This document shows positions 1 to 5,519 of a stretch of 5,519 bases of DNA, one piece after another. Within the stretch, counting starts at the first letter, position 1, and each line of letters begins with the position of its first letter. The position numbers and the translations under genes were made by a program. The notes beneath the pieces are model-generated. The model was not told where the DNA came from. It did not search any database and saw nothing but the letters and a program-made list of their open reading frames with translations. The DNA comes from an uncultured Devosia sp. (GTDB lineage: Bacteria; Pseudomonadota; Alphaproteobacteria; Rhizobiales; Devosiaceae): assembly GCA_934553185.1 (NCBI GenBank), contig CAKTFF010000173.1, positions 1 to 5,519 on the forward strand, read 5' to 3'.

Positions 1-317
1 TCGAGGTGGGGCGCAAGGCCGGTGGGCAGCGGCTCGGTCGCGTAGCCGCTTGTCCAGGATCGCCCGACTGCCTCGGCAAGAGAAAGAAGGAGCCCTGCCC
101 CGGCTTTTTGTAATGCACCGATCTCGTCTTGGCCGATGTGATGGAACCGTTTGTCGAGTGTGCCCTGCACCAGTTCGCCGGCTCGAATGAAGAGCGCAAC
201 AAGGCTCTGGTGACGATGGAGGCCGACCAGCGCTTGACAAGAGGCTATTTGCCCGACGATGTCTCCCACGATAGCCGATGCATCCTCGCCTCGTTCCAGA
301 TCGCCATAGACCAGCAT
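1..317 (-). CDS. Unrecognised protein, N-terminal part (runs off the left edge)
   Basis: The minus-strand frame starting at the ATG at 317-315 stays open to the window edge, giving about 105 residues and no stop. It begins [12 protein letters not shown] and continues with helix-rich, ordinary-looking protein: [20 protein letters not shown], then a segment around [16 protein letters not shown], then a Pro-rich stretch. A GGAG at 330-327, nine bases before the ATG, is a plausible ribosome-binding site. The frame also stays open upstream of this ATG, antisense to the start of the inositol phosphate synthase gene, so a more distal start or a 5'-truncated remnant cannot be excluded. I recognise no family, catalytic motif, signal peptide or clear membrane segment. 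The opposite strand is also open over part of this region (129-401), but that reading has a less protein-like composition and no independent start signal. Being coding at all is an inference from frame length, residue composition and the SD-like site. Confidence 0.45.
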   Translation of the reverse strand, partial: MLVYGDLERGEDASAIVGDIVGQIASCQALVGLHRHQSLVALFIRAGELVQGTLDKRFHHIGQDEIGALQKAGAGLLLSLAEAVGRSWTSGYATEPLPTGLAPHL

Positions 318-401
318 GGGCGTGTTCTCCAATGCGTTGAGCAGGAACAAAGCTTGAGGGGTGCCGTTGGCCCCACAGAGTTGAACGAGCGGAGTGTTTG
401 C
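318..401. other. Short intergenic region between divergent genes
   Basis: If the minus-strand start at 317 is right, these 84 bases separate two divergent genes and should hold promoters for both. I looked for sigma70-type hexamers: TTGAGC (337-342) and TTGAGG (354-359) resemble -35 boxes, but neither has a convincing -10 box at the right distance. No clean operator palindrome, riboswitch or terminator is visible. The role is inferred from position only. Confidence 0.3.
391..394 (+). promoter_or_regulatory. Ribosome-binding site for inositol-3-phosphate synthase
   Basis: GGAG lies seven bases before the ATG at 402. It decides the start: the frame is open back to 129, which would add 91 residues, but those residues do not resemble the family, and conserved sequence begins just after the ATG at 402. 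Confidence 0.6.
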
Positions 402-1508
402 ATGACAGGACGGAAAGTGCGTATCGGCATCGTGGGCGTTGGTAACTGCGCCTCTTCGCTGGTTCAGGGCTTGACCTATTACCGCGACGCCGATGGCAAC
501 GAACCCGTGCCTGGACTAATGCATGTCAACCTCGGTGGCTACCATGTCGGGGACATCGAGGTGGCTGCCGCCTTCGACGTTGCCGCTTCCAAGGTGGGGC
601 GCGACGTGGCTGAAGCCATCTATGCTCAACCCAACAACACGCATCGCTTTGCCGAGGTGGAGCCGATCGGGGTGACCGTGCGGCGCGGACCGACGCTGGA
701 CGGCATCGGCAAATATCTGGTGGATGTGGTGGACGAAGCGCCGGGCGAGCCGGTTGATGTGGCCGAGGAATTGCGGCGCAGCGGCGTCGATGTTCTAGTG
801 TCCTACCTGCCCGTGGGCTCGGAGGAAGCCACCCAGTTTTATGCCGAGCAGGCGCTCAAGGCCGGCTGTGGCTTCGTCAACTGCATCCCGGCGTTCATCG
901 CCTCCAAGCCGGAATGGGAAAAGCGCTTCGCCGATGCGGGGCTGCCCATTGTTGGCGACGACATCAAGTCGCAGGTGGGCGCAACCATTGTCCACCGCAC
1001 GCTGGCGAACCTGTTCCGTGATCGGGGCGTGCGGCTCGACCGCACCTACCAGCTCAATTTCGGCGGCAATACCGATTTTCTCAACATGCTCGAGCGCGAG
1101 CGGCTGCAGAGCAAGAAGATCAGCAAGACGCAGGCCGTCACCAGCCAGCTCGACATTCCCCTGGCCGAAGGCGACGTTCATGTGGGGCCAAGCGACCACG
1201 TGCCATGGCTGACCGATCGCAAATGGGCCCATATCCGGCTGGAAGGCACGACCTTTGGCGGCGTGCCGCTCAATCTCGAGCTCAAGCTTGAAGTGTGGGA
1301 TTCGCCCAATTCTGCTGGCGTGGTGATCGACGCGGTGCGTTGCGCCAAGGTGGCGCTGGATCGCGGCATTGGCGGCGCGCTGGTTGGCCCATCGAGCTAT
1401 TTCATGAAATCGCCGCCGCAGCAGTTCACCGACGAAGAAGCGCACCGGCGCACGGAGAGCTTTATTGCGGGCGATCCCGTCGAGCCGATGCTTGGTGCCG
1501 CCGAGTGA
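402..1508 (+). CDS. ino1: Inositol-3-phosphate synthase (myo-inositol-1-phosphate synthase)
   Basis: This 368-residue cytoplasmic enzyme converts D-glucose 6-phosphate to 1L-myo-inositol 3-phosphate by NAD+-dependent oxidation, ring closure and reduction, the committed step of inositol synthesis. The N-terminal Rossmann nucleotide-binding loop is [11 protein letters not shown] (residues 9-19). The segment [11 protein letters not shown] (158-168) is followed by the hallmark [11 protein letters not shown] (185-195), and K189 is a likely active-site lysine. Next come [11 protein letters not shown] (218-228), the paired lysines K238-K239, and [11 protein letters not shown] (296-306). Length fits the short prokaryotic form typified by mycobacterial Ino1 (about 370 residues), not the eukaryotic form of over 500. 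The start at 402 has GGAG upstream. It is the first gene of a four-gene run, and its TGA overlaps the GTG start of the next gene. In bacteria the product usually feeds inositol phospholipids, inositol-derived osmolytes or glycoconjugates. Family assignment is secure; the end product here is unknown. Confidence 0.95.
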   Translation: MTGRKVRIGIVGVGNCASSLVQGLTYYRDADGNEPVPGLMHVNLGGYHVGDIEVAAAFDVAASKVGRDVAEAIYAQPNNTHRFAEVEPIGVTVRRGPTLDGIGKYLVDVVDEAPGEPVDVAEELRRSGVDVLVSYLPVGSEEATQFYAEQALKAGCGFVNCIPAFIASKPEWEKRFADAGLPIVGDDIKSQVGATIVHRTLANLFRDRGVRLDRTYQLNFGGNTDFLNMLERERLQSKKISKTQAVTSQLDIPLAEGDVHVGPSDHVPWLTDRKWAHIRLEGTTFGGVPLNLELKLEVWDSPNSAGVVIDAVRCAKVALDRGIGGALVGPSSYFMKSPPQQFTDEEAHRRTESFIAGDPVEPMLGAAE

Positions 1509-2104
1509 CGGCAACGCTTTTTCTGGTGCGTCACGCCGCCCATGACAATGTGGGCGGGTTTCTGGCCGGCCGCAAACCCGGCGTGCATCTGGGCAAGGAT
1601 GGGCTGGCACAGGCCGAGCGGCTCGGCCAGCGCATGGCGCGCGAGCGGTTCGAGACTGTCATCGCCAGCCCGCGCGAGCGGACGCAGGAAACCGCTGCCG
1701 CCATCGCCAAGGCCCAAGGGGGCATGGCGGTGCAGACCGAGGCTGCTTTGGACGAGGTGGATTTCGGCGCGTGGTCGGGCTCGACCTGGGACGTGCTGAA
1801 CAAGCTGCCCGAATGGCGGCACTGGAACGACCAGCGCTCCATGGCCGCGACCCCCAACGGGGAAACCATGCTCGATGTGCAGCGGCGTGTCATGTCTGTG
1901 ATTCGCCCGCTGGTTCTGGCGGAAAAGGATTCACGCACCGTGCTGGTAACCCATGCCGATGTGGTCAAATCGGTGCTCAGTGTCGTTCTCGGCTTGCCGG
2001 TCGACGGTTGGACCAAGCTAGAAATTTCGCCGGCTTCGATCAGCACCATTGTGCTGGGCACCTGGGGCGGCAAGGTGCTGTCCATCAACGAAACCATTGC
2101 CTGA
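1505..2104 (+). CDS. Histidine phosphatase (phosphoglycerate mutase-like) family protein
   Basis: A 199-residue member of the histidine phosphatase superfamily, which hydrolyses phosphomonoesters through a phosphohistidine intermediate. The catalytic signature is FLVRHAAHD (residues 6-14), with H10 as nucleophile and R9 in the phosphate pocket; the usual RHG is RHA here. The second arginine is in [11 protein letters not shown] (53-63), probably R59. The likely acid is E84 in [11 protein letters not shown] (82-92), and the second histidine is H150 in LVTHAD (147-152). All core residues are present, so an active enzyme is expected. There is no signal peptide. The start is a GTG at 1505 that overlaps the synthase stop (GTGA) with no good SD of its own, so translation is probably coupled. 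Directly after an inositol-phosphate-making enzyme, dephosphorylation of inositol phosphate is an attractive role, but this superfamily has many substrates (phosphoglycerate, sugar phosphates, alpha-ribazole phosphate), and sequence alone does not choose. The GTG start is supported because homology begins immediately. Confidence 0.88.
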   Translation: MTATLFLVRHAAHDNVGGFLAGRKPGVHLGKDGLAQAERLGQRMARERFETVIASPRERTQETAAAIAKAQGGMAVQTEAALDEVDFGAWSGSTWDVLNKLPEWRHWNDQRSMAATPNGETMLDVQRRVMSVIRPLVLAEKDSRTVLVTHADVVKSVLSVVLGLPVDGWTKLEISPASISTIVLGTWGGKVLSINETIA

Positions 2105-2112
2105 ACTGGTCT

Positions 2113-2118
2113 GAAAGG
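2113..2118 (+). promoter_or_regulatory. Ribosome-binding site for the methyltransferase
   Basis: GAAAGG sits six bases before the ATG at 2125, in the only non-overlapping junction of the operon (20 bases). An in-frame GTG at 2122 is an alternative start only one codon longer. The gap is too short for a clear separate promoter. Confidence 0.5.
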
Positions 2119-2124
2119 TCTGTG

Positions 2125-2883
2125 ATGCCTCTGACGCAAAGCGAAATCCAAGCGCAGGTCGACGCGCTTGGCCCGTGGTTTCATGACATGGAAATCGGTG
2201 GCGTGCGCACCGCCCCCAATCACTTCCTCGGTGATTATCCAGGCCGCAAATGGCGCAAATTCGCCGGTGCCCTTCCCGCAGACCTGCGGGGGAAGACCGT
2301 GCTCGATATCGGCTGCAATGCCGGGTTTTATTCGATCGAGATGAAACGGCGCGGCGCCGACCGGGTGGTCGGGGTGGATTTCGACGAGCGCTATCTTGCC
2401 CAGGCGCGGTTTGCTGCAGAGGTGGCAGAGGCCGAGATCGAGTTCCGCCAGCTCTCGGTTTATGATGTGGCCGATCTGGGCGAGAGCTTCGACCTCGTGA
2501 TCTTCATGGGTGTGTTCTACCATCTGCGCCATCCGCTGCTGGCGCTGGACCTGATCCGCAAGCATGTCGCCAAGGACATGCTGTTGTTTCAATCCATGCA
2601 GCGGGGCAGCACGGAAGTGCCCGAGCTCGCTGACAATTACCCGTTCACCGAAACAGCCCTGTTCGACGATCCGCGCTATCCGCGGCTGCATTTCATTGAA
2701 AAGCGCTATTCGGACGATCCCACAAACTGGTTCGTGCCTAATGCGGCAGCCGTTGAGGGCATGCTGCGCAGTTCGGGCTTCGAGATCACCGCGCATCCAG
2801 AAGCCGAAGTCTACCTTTGCCGGGCCGTGCCGCAGCCCGCATATGCCACTCCCATCTATCCCAGCAAGGGAACCATCGCATGA
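2125..2883 (+). CDS. SAM-dependent methyltransferase, CmoB-like (DUF1698/TIGR04290-type)
   Basis: A 252-residue class I (Rossmann-fold) methyltransferase. Motif I, the SAM-binding loop, is VLDIGCNAGFYS (residues 59-70). The acidic end of strand 2 is VVGVDFDE (81-88). Motif IV with the following helix is FDLVIFMGVFYHLRHPLL (122-139). The DIGCNAGFYS and GVFYHLRHPL signatures resemble CmoB, the tRNA U34 carboxymethyltransferase. However, the protein is clearly shorter than CmoB (about 320 residues) and the context has nothing to do with tRNA. From memory, it fits an uncharacterised family tracked as TIGR04290 (Rta_06860 type); I could not check this. The C-terminal part (NWFVPN at 201-206, then a short domain to 252) probably forms the substrate side. 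It is cytoplasmic, with no signal peptide. Its TGA overlaps the next gene's ATG (ATGA), indicating coupling. The substrate is unknown; inositol, a sugar or a glycoside is inferred from neighbours only. SAM binding is well supported, the acceptor is not. Confidence 0.85.
   Translation: MPLTQSEIQAQVDALGPWFHDMEIGGVRTAPNHFLGDYPGRKWRKFAGALPADLRGKTVLDIGCNAGFYSIEMKRRGADRVVGVDFDERYLAQARFAAEVAEAEIEFRQLSVYDVADLGESFDLVIFMGVFYHLRHPLLALDLIRKHVAKDMLLFQSMQRGSTEVPELADNYPFTETALFDDPRYPRLHFIEKRYSDDPTNWFVPNAAAVEGMLRSSGFEITAHPEAEVYLCRAVPQPAYATPIYPSKGTIA
2866..2870 (+). promoter_or_regulatory. Ribosome-binding site for the glycosidase-like gene
   Basis: AAGGG lies nine bases before the ATG at 2880, inside the 3' end of the methyltransferase gene. 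It supports the start at 2880 over the in-frame extension upstream to 2817, which would only add residues antagonistic to the tight ATGA overlap. Confidence 0.4.
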
Positions 2884-3815
2884 TCGACGCCGCCATGATC
2901 TGGAACGAACCGAACAACAAGTCGCATTGGGATCCCGAAATCGATCCCGATTGGGTGCGGTTCGGGGAGATGGTGAACCTGGCCGCCGACGCGATTGCCG
3001 AGGCTAATCCCGACATCACCCGCGTGCTGGGCGGCATTTCGCCGATCGATCCGGCCTTCATGACGCGGATGAAGAATTATGGCGTTCTGGATCGGATGAA
3101 CGCGGTGGCGGTGCATGGCTTTCCGCTCGACTGGAACCTGTGGCAAATCCACGAATGGCCGCAAAAGCTCGAGGAAATCCGCCGCGTCACCGACCTGCCG
3201 ATCTGGGTCAGCGAGGTTGGTATTTCCACTTTTGGGGCCGAAGAGGTCCAGCTTTGGGGCCTGCAGCGGACGGCCGAACTGCTCAAGGGCAATGCGGCGC
3301 GCATCCAGTGGTATTCGCTGTTCGACCTGCCGCGCGAATGGGAAGCAACCACCCGCCACCGCGAGGCGGAAGGCTCATCCTATTACCGGCACTTCTATAT
3401 GGGCCTGGTGCGCGAGGATGGCACGCCCAAGCCGGCGCTGGAAGAGTTCCGCAAGCATGCGCCCGAAATGGGGCTGGTGCAGTGGTTCCACTACCATGAC
3501 CCGCGGCTCGACGACGCTGTGCGGCTGATGAAGGACCTTGGCGTGACGCACTTGCGCACCGGCCTATCCTGGGCCGACAGTTTCCGGCCTAATGCGCTCG
3601 ATTGGTTCGACCGGCAGATGCAGGCGCTGGAAGACTTCAACGTCACCGTGACGTTCTGCTTTACGCCCGAGCATCGCGGGATTGCCCCGCACCATACCAG
3701 TGCGCCACTGGTGCCAGAGGAGTTCGCCGCCTTCTGCCGGCAGATGATCGAGCGCTATGCGCCGCGCTCAGGCGGGAGTGCCATGCATCAGGCCGCACCG
3801 GCGCTGTCGCTCTAG
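2880..3815 (+). CDS. Glycoside hydrolase (clan GH-A, beta-xylosidase/GH39-like) with permuted barrel order
   Basis: A 311-residue protein with the two active-site segments of clan GH-A retaining glycosidases: MIWNEPNNKSHWD (residues 6-18), with E10 as likely acid/base, and IWVSEVGIST (108-117), with E112 as likely nucleophile. AVAVHGFPLDW (75-85) and IQWYSLFDLP (142-151) fit barrel strands between and after them. GLVREDGTPKPALEEF (175-190) resembles the usual end of such a barrel. In ordinary members about 100-150 residues (strands 1-3) precede WNEPN; here the protein starts at it. Residues 196-293 instead look like that missing piece: DDAVRLMKDLGVTHLRTGLS, WADSFRP, FDRQMQALEDF, VTVTFCFTPEH, then EFAAFCRQMIERYAP. 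The order is therefore strands 4-8 then 1-3. There is no signal peptide, so it is presumably cytoplasmic. The start ATG overlaps the methyltransferase stop by 4 bases. Its last four bases overlap the convergent gene. Substrate is unknown; an intracellular glycoside or a non-hydrolytic role is possible. Confidence 0.8.
   Translation: MIDAAMIWNEPNNKSHWDPEIDPDWVRFGEMVNLAADAIAEANPDITRVLGGISPIDPAFMTRMKNYGVLDRMNAVAVHGFPLDWNLWQIHEWPQKLEEIRRVTDLPIWVSEVGISTFGAEEVQLWGLQRTAELLKGNAARIQWYSLFDLPREWEATTRHREAEGSSYYRHFYMGLVREDGTPKPALEEFRKHAPEMGLVQWFHYHDPRLDDAVRLMKDLGVTHLRTGLSWADSFRPNALDWFDRQMQALEDFNVTVTFCFTPEHRGIAPHHTSAPLVPEEFAAFCRQMIERYAPRSGGSAMHQAAPALSL
3812..3815. other. Convergent stop-codon overlap (CTAG)
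   Basis: The palindrome CTAG supplies the TAG stop of the plus-strand glycosidase-like gene (3813-3815) and the TAG stop of the minus-strand oxidoreductase gene (3814-3812). There is no intergenic space, so any transcription terminators must lie inside the opposing coding sequences. I saw no GC hairpin with a U-tract there. Confidence 0.9.
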
Positions 3816-5188
3816 CCGTTGCCGTCGGCAAGCCCAAGGCGCTTGGCCAGCTTGCCGACCCGGCCACGCCCATAGGCGAGGCCATGATAGAGCTTGAGGG
3901 CAGCATGGGCCCAGCCGACATAAAGCACGGGCTTGCCGGTGCGATCGGCGAGCCAGGACAGGCGGTGGCTCCATTTGCTGATGGAAAACCGCATGCGGTA
4001 GATCAGCTTGCGCCTTGCGGGGATATGGTTGTTAGGCTCCACGCGCTTGCGGGGCCTGAGGCCGGTGCGACGCCAGCTCAGGCGATAGCCGAGGCCTTCG
4101 CGGCGCTGGCGCAGGCCGGCGGCCTGGGTGTTGGCGATGTAGTCGGCATCCACTTCGTGCAGTTCCAGGCGCTTGGCGGCAATGGCCTCGTCGACAATGG
4201 CGCGGAGTTCGGGGGCGCGGACGATCACCACATTGGTGCCGCGCCAGTCCGATGAATAGGGCTCGACCCAGGCGTCGCCAAAGGCGATGTCGGCGGTTTC
4301 CGCCAGCACGTCGTCACACCAGTTGCAGGCCGAGTTCTGGAAAAAGCCGGCGCCCCAATCGCCATCGCCCAGATGCCACCAATCCTTCTGATGCACGCTG
4401 CCATCGGCAAGGGTCAATTGGGCGGTGTACCAATTGGCGGGACGTTCGGGGCCCTTGATGCGGTATTCGGGGCGGCGGACGGTTTTGGGTTCCACGTCCA
4501 TCTGCCAGGCGAAGCTGTCAACGAGGCGAGCAGATTTCATGTGGCCGCAGAAGAGGCCCAATGTATAGGCGATACGCTCCTCGAGCACCGGTTCGGCTGC
4601 GCGCGCCAGGTGGATGGCCTTGATGAAGCAGGGAACGCCGACCACGGCATAGCGGCCGGGAAGGCGGCGGATTTCGTCAAGCACGGCCGAGAGCTCGACC
4701 GGGTAGTAGCGTGACTTTGCACCGCGCGCGAGCGCTTCGCCGGTGCGTGAAATGCCATAGGCGAAAAAGCGGCCATCACCGGACGGGCTGACATGGGCGA
4801 CGCCATCCACAAGGCCGCGCTTGAGCAGTTCGGCGGCGACCCAGCTGACCATACCGCCCGAGCTGCCATTGGAGCGGAACTCGCCTTCAGCCACTGCGCC
4901 GACATAGGCGCTGTCGAAGCGGCCGAGCCGCGCGTCATGCTGCGGAGCGAGGGGGAAGCGGGCGGCGCTGATCTGGTCTTCGTTGCGGGCCGTGGGCGAA
5001 AAGGGGCAGATGGCGGCAAGCTCGCGGTGCGGACGCGCGGTGACCGATGTAGGTCCGACCGGCTTGATCTGGCGGAACGCGTCCATGTCCATGGTGGCGC
5101 CGGTCAGGCGCGCGCAGGCGCCGCAGCCGATGCAAAGGCCCGACGCGGTGATCTCGCGCAGCGCGAGCGCCTGTTCAGGAGAGGACAT
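3812..5188 (-). CDS. Coenzyme F420 hydrogenase/dehydrogenase beta-subunit-like iron-sulfur protein
   Basis: A 458-residue protein of the FrhB/FdhB-like family: an N-terminal iron-sulfur segment followed by FrhB-type N- and C-terminal domains that bind flavin and an iron-sulfur cluster. The first cluster motif is GLCIGCGACAR (residues 17-27; C19, C22, C25) with a distant C61 before Pro. NGSSGGMVSWVAAELL (107-122) is the conserved glycine/serine segment. Further conserved cysteines are C187 in VVGVPCFIKA (182-191), C214 in GLFCGHMKS (211-219), and C288/C291 in ACNWCDD, followed by ADIAFGDAW (299-307). Residues about 371-458 form an Arg/Lys-rich tail outside the usual core. Start: ATG at 5188 matches where homology begins; the frame is open further upstream but only within the neighbouring gene. 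No good SD is seen, and the gene overlaps the pyruvyl transferase gene by 14 bases, so translation is probably coupled. In bacteria without F420 such proteins often sit in polysaccharide loci; the electron donor and substrate are unknown. Confidence 0.88.
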   Translation of the reverse strand: MSSPEQALALREITASGLCIGCGACARLTGATMDMDAFRQIKPVGPTSVTARPHRELAAICPFSPTARNEDQISAARFPLAPQHDARLGRFDSAYVGAVAEGEFRSNGSSGGMVSWVAAELLKRGLVDGVAHVSPSGDGRFFAYGISRTGEALARGAKSRYYPVELSAVLDEIRRLPGRYAVVGVPCFIKAIHLARAAEPVLEERIAYTLGLFCGHMKSARLVDSFAWQMDVEPKTVRRPEYRIKGPERPANWYTAQLTLADGSVHQKDWWHLGDGDWGAGFFQNSACNWCDDVLAETADIAFGDAWVEPYSSDWRGTNVVIVRAPELRAIVDEAIAAKRLELHEVDADYIANTQAAGLRQRREGLGYRLSWRRTGLRPRKRVEPNNHIPARRKLIYRMRFSISKWSHRLSWLADRTGKPVLYVGWAHAALKLYHGLAYGRGRVGKLAKRLGLADGNG

Positions 5189-5519
5189 GGTCGAGGAACC
5201 GGTTGGACTGGTCCCGCAGCGCGGCGATCCGGGCCCCGATGGCGGGATCGAGACCACGCTCGATGATCTGGTCATAGTGGGCGGGCGTGGTGGTTTCGCT
5301 GACCATGTGCTCTTGGGCGCCGAGCAGGGACACGAGGTCACGCACCTTGTTGAAGCGATAGGTGGAGGGTGCGGTGATCAGGGGCTTGTTGTTGATCAGC
5401 GCAAAGACGCAGCCATGGAAGAAGTTGGTGGCAACGGCGCAAGCGCCTGCCACGAGCGAAGCAAACTCGAAGGGGCCGATATTGATGCGCTGCTCGTCGG
5501 CCCAGCCATTGTCATAGCC
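5175..5519 (-). CDS. Polysaccharide pyruvyl transferase family protein, C-terminal part
   Basis: The final 114 residues and stop codon of a protein whose N-terminus lies beyond the right edge; the frame is open up to base 5519. The diagnostic block is TNFFHGCVFALINNKPLIT, with the histidine codon at 5417-5415. It matches the pattern in which a histidine in an FHG motif is followed by a hydrophobic strand and KP, then a Tyr/Arg-rich loop (STYRFNKVRDL) and a short Leu-Leu-Gly segment. These enzymes (ExoV, CsaB and WcaK relatives) transfer a pyruvyl ketal from phosphoenolpyruvate to sugars of surface polysaccharides; some family members have other roles. Usual length is about 300-400 residues, so roughly two thirds is missing here by truncation of the window, not by mutation. 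It is the upstream partner of the FrhB-like gene, overlapping by 14 bases. Family assignment is fairly firm, acceptor sugar unknown. Confidence 0.8.
   Translation of the reverse strand, partial: GYDNGWADEQRINIGPFEFASLVAGACAVATNFFHGCVFALINNKPLITAPSTYRFNKVRDLVSLLGAQEHMVSETTTPAHYDQIIERGLDPAIGARIAALRDQSNRFLDHVLS

Noticed and set aside
87..109. Hairpin-like AGCC...GGCT followed by five T, resembling an intrinsic terminator on the plus strand
   Set aside because: Only four strong pairs (more if G-U pairs are counted), a seven-base loop, and it lies within a probable minus-strand coding frame with no known plus-strand gene ending there.
795..1610. A 271-codon open frame on the minus strand
   Set aside because: It uses the same codon boundaries as inositol-3-phosphate synthase on the other strand and is a composition shadow of that well-conserved gene.
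1612..1628. Perfect 8-base inverted repeat with one-base centre (GGCCGAGC G GCTCGGCC)
   Set aside because: It lies inside the phosphatase coding sequence, encodes ordinary residues and is not repeated elsewhere in the window; expected by chance in GC-rich DNA.
2275..2290. CCCGCA-GACC-TGCGGG hairpin
   Set aside because: It is within the methyltransferase coding sequence, has no following U-tract and is a short stem typical of GC-rich codons.
1531..2796. A 421-codon open frame on the minus strand
   Set aside because: It lies antisense to the phosphatase and methyltransferase genes, which both have clear catalytic motifs, and it shows no recognisable domain. Long antisense open frames are common in GC-rich coding DNA.
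3602..4255. A plus-strand frame spanning the end of the glycosidase-like gene and the end of the FrhB-like gene
   Set aside because: It crosses two convergent genes, has low-complexity Ala/Gly-rich sequence and no motif.
4793..5266. A plus-strand open frame antisense to the N-terminus of the FrhB-like gene
   Set aside because: The minus strand here encodes the iron-sulfur motif with conserved cysteines; the plus frame is Arg/Gly/Ala-rich without features.

Overview
This GC-rich window reads like a chromosomal segment of an alphaproteobacterium, most likely Hyphomicrobiales and perhaps Devosia-like. That placement is an inference from base composition, tight gene packing and the protein families present. 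No rRNA, tRNA, CRISPR array, insertion sequence or phage gene is visible.

Layout: (1) Bases 1-317 hold the start of an unrecognised gene on the minus strand that runs off the left edge. A gap of about 84 bases separates it from the next gene. (2) Bases 402-3815 form a compact four-gene plus-strand operon: inositol-3-phosphate synthase, a histidine-type (RHx) phosphatase, a small SAM-dependent methyltransferase, and a cytoplasmic glycoside-hydrolase-like (beta-xylosidase/GH39-like) protein. Junctions are a 4-base overlap, a 20-base gap and another 4-base overlap, so translational coupling is likely. (3) Bases 3812-5519 hold two minus-strand genes that converge on the operon: a coenzyme F420 hydrogenase/dehydrogenase beta-subunit-like iron-sulfur flavoprotein, and upstream of it the C-terminal part of a polysaccharide pyruvyl transferase family protein. 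They overlap by 14 bases. The two convergent transcription units meet in one CTAG, so each stop codon lies inside the other gene's end.

How the genes may work together: the first enzyme makes 1L-myo-inositol 3-phosphate from glucose 6-phosphate, and the next gene encodes a phosphatase that could remove the phosphate. The methyltransferase and glycosidase-like protein could then modify inositol or an inositol glycoside. This pathway is a hypothesis from gene order only. The minus-strand pair is a combination known from surface-polysaccharide loci and suggests exopolysaccharide decoration.

The most notable observation is the glycosidase-like protein. Its barrel elements appear in permuted order: it starts directly at the acid/base WNEPN motif, and the segment that normally precedes that motif is at its C-terminus.
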